Assembly (NCBI GenBank): GCA_031255235.1 | Contig: JAIRSX010000051.1 | Location: forward strand, 1 to 7,366 | Reading direction: 5' to 3' | Origin: Rickettsiales bacterium | GTDB taxonomy: Bacteria > Pseudomonadota > Alphaproteobacteria > Rickettsiales > UBA1997 | Length of the DNA: 7,366 nucleotides | Shown: positions 6,655 to 7,366 of the stretch, piece after piece | Position numbering within the stretch: position 1 is the first letter of the stretch | How the letters are laid out: the number at the start of each line of letters is the position of its first letter | Notes under the pieces: generated by a model | The model's database searches: none | Told to the model about the DNA's origin: nothing | What the model saw: only the letters and a program-made list of their open reading frames with translations | Position numbers and translations under genes: made by a program

Positions 6655-7366
6655 ATGACTATAAATAGCGTCTATTTAAATGAATTAAAAGTTGGTGATG
6701 GTACAACAAAAGCATTCACATTTATATTTAAGTTTTTGGATGAAAAAGATATTGTTATTTTTAAAATAAAAAGTGATGGTAATGAGGAAGTTATACCAAA
6801 TAGCAGTTATAAATTAAACACTAATTCAAATAACCAAGGGGGAACTATTACTTTTCTGGTACCACCTGTACTAGGACAACAAATGAGAATATGTTTAGTA
6901 CTAGATTTTAAACAAAGTGCAGAGTTCAAACAAATGAATCCAAACCCTACCACTCTTGAAAAATGTTTTGATAAAGCAACACTTGAATTACAAATCTTAA
7001 AAGACAATATGTCTCTAATGAAAACATTTAAAACGATGCCCAACAGCAGAATTGATTTTGGAGTAGTTTTAAATGAAAATAAATTATCTAAGGACGAATT
7101 CAGTATATTAATATTAAGATATGATGATATAAAAGATAAATGGTATGTTGATTTATCAAAAAATAGCATTGAACTAGCAACTGAAAGCAAAGCAGGAATA
7201 ATTTTATTGGCAACAATATTAGAAGCATTAAACGGAACAGATGACACCAAAGTAATGACTCCTCTTAAAACCAAGCAAGTGGTTGATGTAGAAGCAGCAT
7301 CTAGAGTGCAAGGTGATGCCATAGTTGCTCAAAATGCAAACACACGTATGGATAATTTAGTTTCAA
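6655..7366 (+). CDS. Tail fibre protein, 3' truncated (T7 gp17-like N-terminus)
   Basis: The frame is open to the window end, giving 237 residues. The ATG follows AAGGA (6644-6648) at normal spacing, 49 bases after the nozzle stop. Residues 1-100 follow the N-terminal virion-attachment domain of T7-type fibres: an opening YLNELKVGDGTTKAFTFIF, then EKDIVIFKIKSDG, an SSYKLN strand, and GGTITFLVPPVLGQQM. NPNPTTLEKCFDKATLELQI (about 100-119) matches the helix in which an 'E-x-x-x-D' pattern is common. Residues about 174-206 hold ATESKAGIILLATILEALNG followed by TDDTKVMTPLKTKQVVD, a short repeat-like element frequent in phage tail fibres before the trimeric shaft. The receptor-binding C-terminus lies outside the window. 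An antisense frame over the same bases is not supported. Confidence 0.8.
   Translation, partial: MTINSVYLNELKVGDGTTKAFTFIFKFLDEKDIVIFKIKSDGNEEVIPNSSYKLNTNSNNQGGTITFLVPPVLGQQMRICLVLDFKQSAEFKQMNPNPTTLEKCFDKATLELQILKDNMSLMKTFKTMPNSRIDFGVVLNENKLSKDEFSILILRYDDIKDKWYVDLSKNSIELATESKAGIILLATILEALNGTDDTKVMTPLKTKQVVDVEAASRVQGDAIVAQNANTRMDNLVS

Noticed and set aside
6807..7322. Long antisense frame (171 codons) on the - strand
   Set aside because: It lies wholly within the + strand tail fibre frame, which has a good ribosome binding site and recognisable fibre motifs. The antisense product looks like low-complexity Ser/Leu/Val sequence with no own start signal.

Overview
The window reads as part of the late structural region of an AT-rich podovirus or podovirus-like prophage. 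Every gene is on the + strand and uses the standard genetic code (TAA, TAG and TGA all act as stops; TGG encodes Trp). Most genes start behind AAGGA-type ribosome binding sites. The adaptor / nozzle / T7-type tail-fibre series implies a short-tailed phage, probably of a Gram-negative host. The AT-richness, and a promoter with a clear TATAAT but no convincing -35 box, would fit an AT-rich lineage such as Campylobacterota. That host guess is weak.

Layout: (1) 1-2121 is the 3' part of a long 'polyvalent' phage protein. It has the end of an ADP-ribosyltransferase-like or nuclease-like module, a second compact alpha/beta module, a coiled coil and a helical C-terminal domain with a very hydrophobic segment. 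(2) 2122-2437 is a 316-base gap without a gene. About 2143-2339 folds on paper into an elaborate structured RNA, and a promoter and ribosome binding site for the next gene follow. (3) 2438-3451 is the probable major capsid protein. (4) A perfect 13-bp hairpin (3478-3511) separates it from a 68-residue unknown protein (3534-3740). (5) 3727-4311 is a T7 gp11-like head-tail adaptor, joined by an ATGA overlap to (6) 4308-6605, a tail nozzle / tail tubular protein B-like protein. (7) 6655 to the window end is the 5' part of a T7-type tail fibre gene.

Capsid, small protein, adaptor, nozzle and fibre are closely packed and probably cotranscribed from the promoter at about 2386. Together they build the capsid and the short tail. 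The upstream polyvalent protein is likely a virion or ejected protein that carries effector domains.

The most unusual object is the candidate RNA at 2143-2339. Its helices tile without gaps. It contains two near-identical 38-nt units (30/38 identical) that differ mainly where they pair with each other. A central hairpin has a GAAA tetraloop, a 5' hairpin displays the anti-Shine-Dalgarno sequence CCUCCU in its loop, and a GC-rich 3' domain stands out from the AT-rich surroundings. I do not recognise it as a known RNA family.
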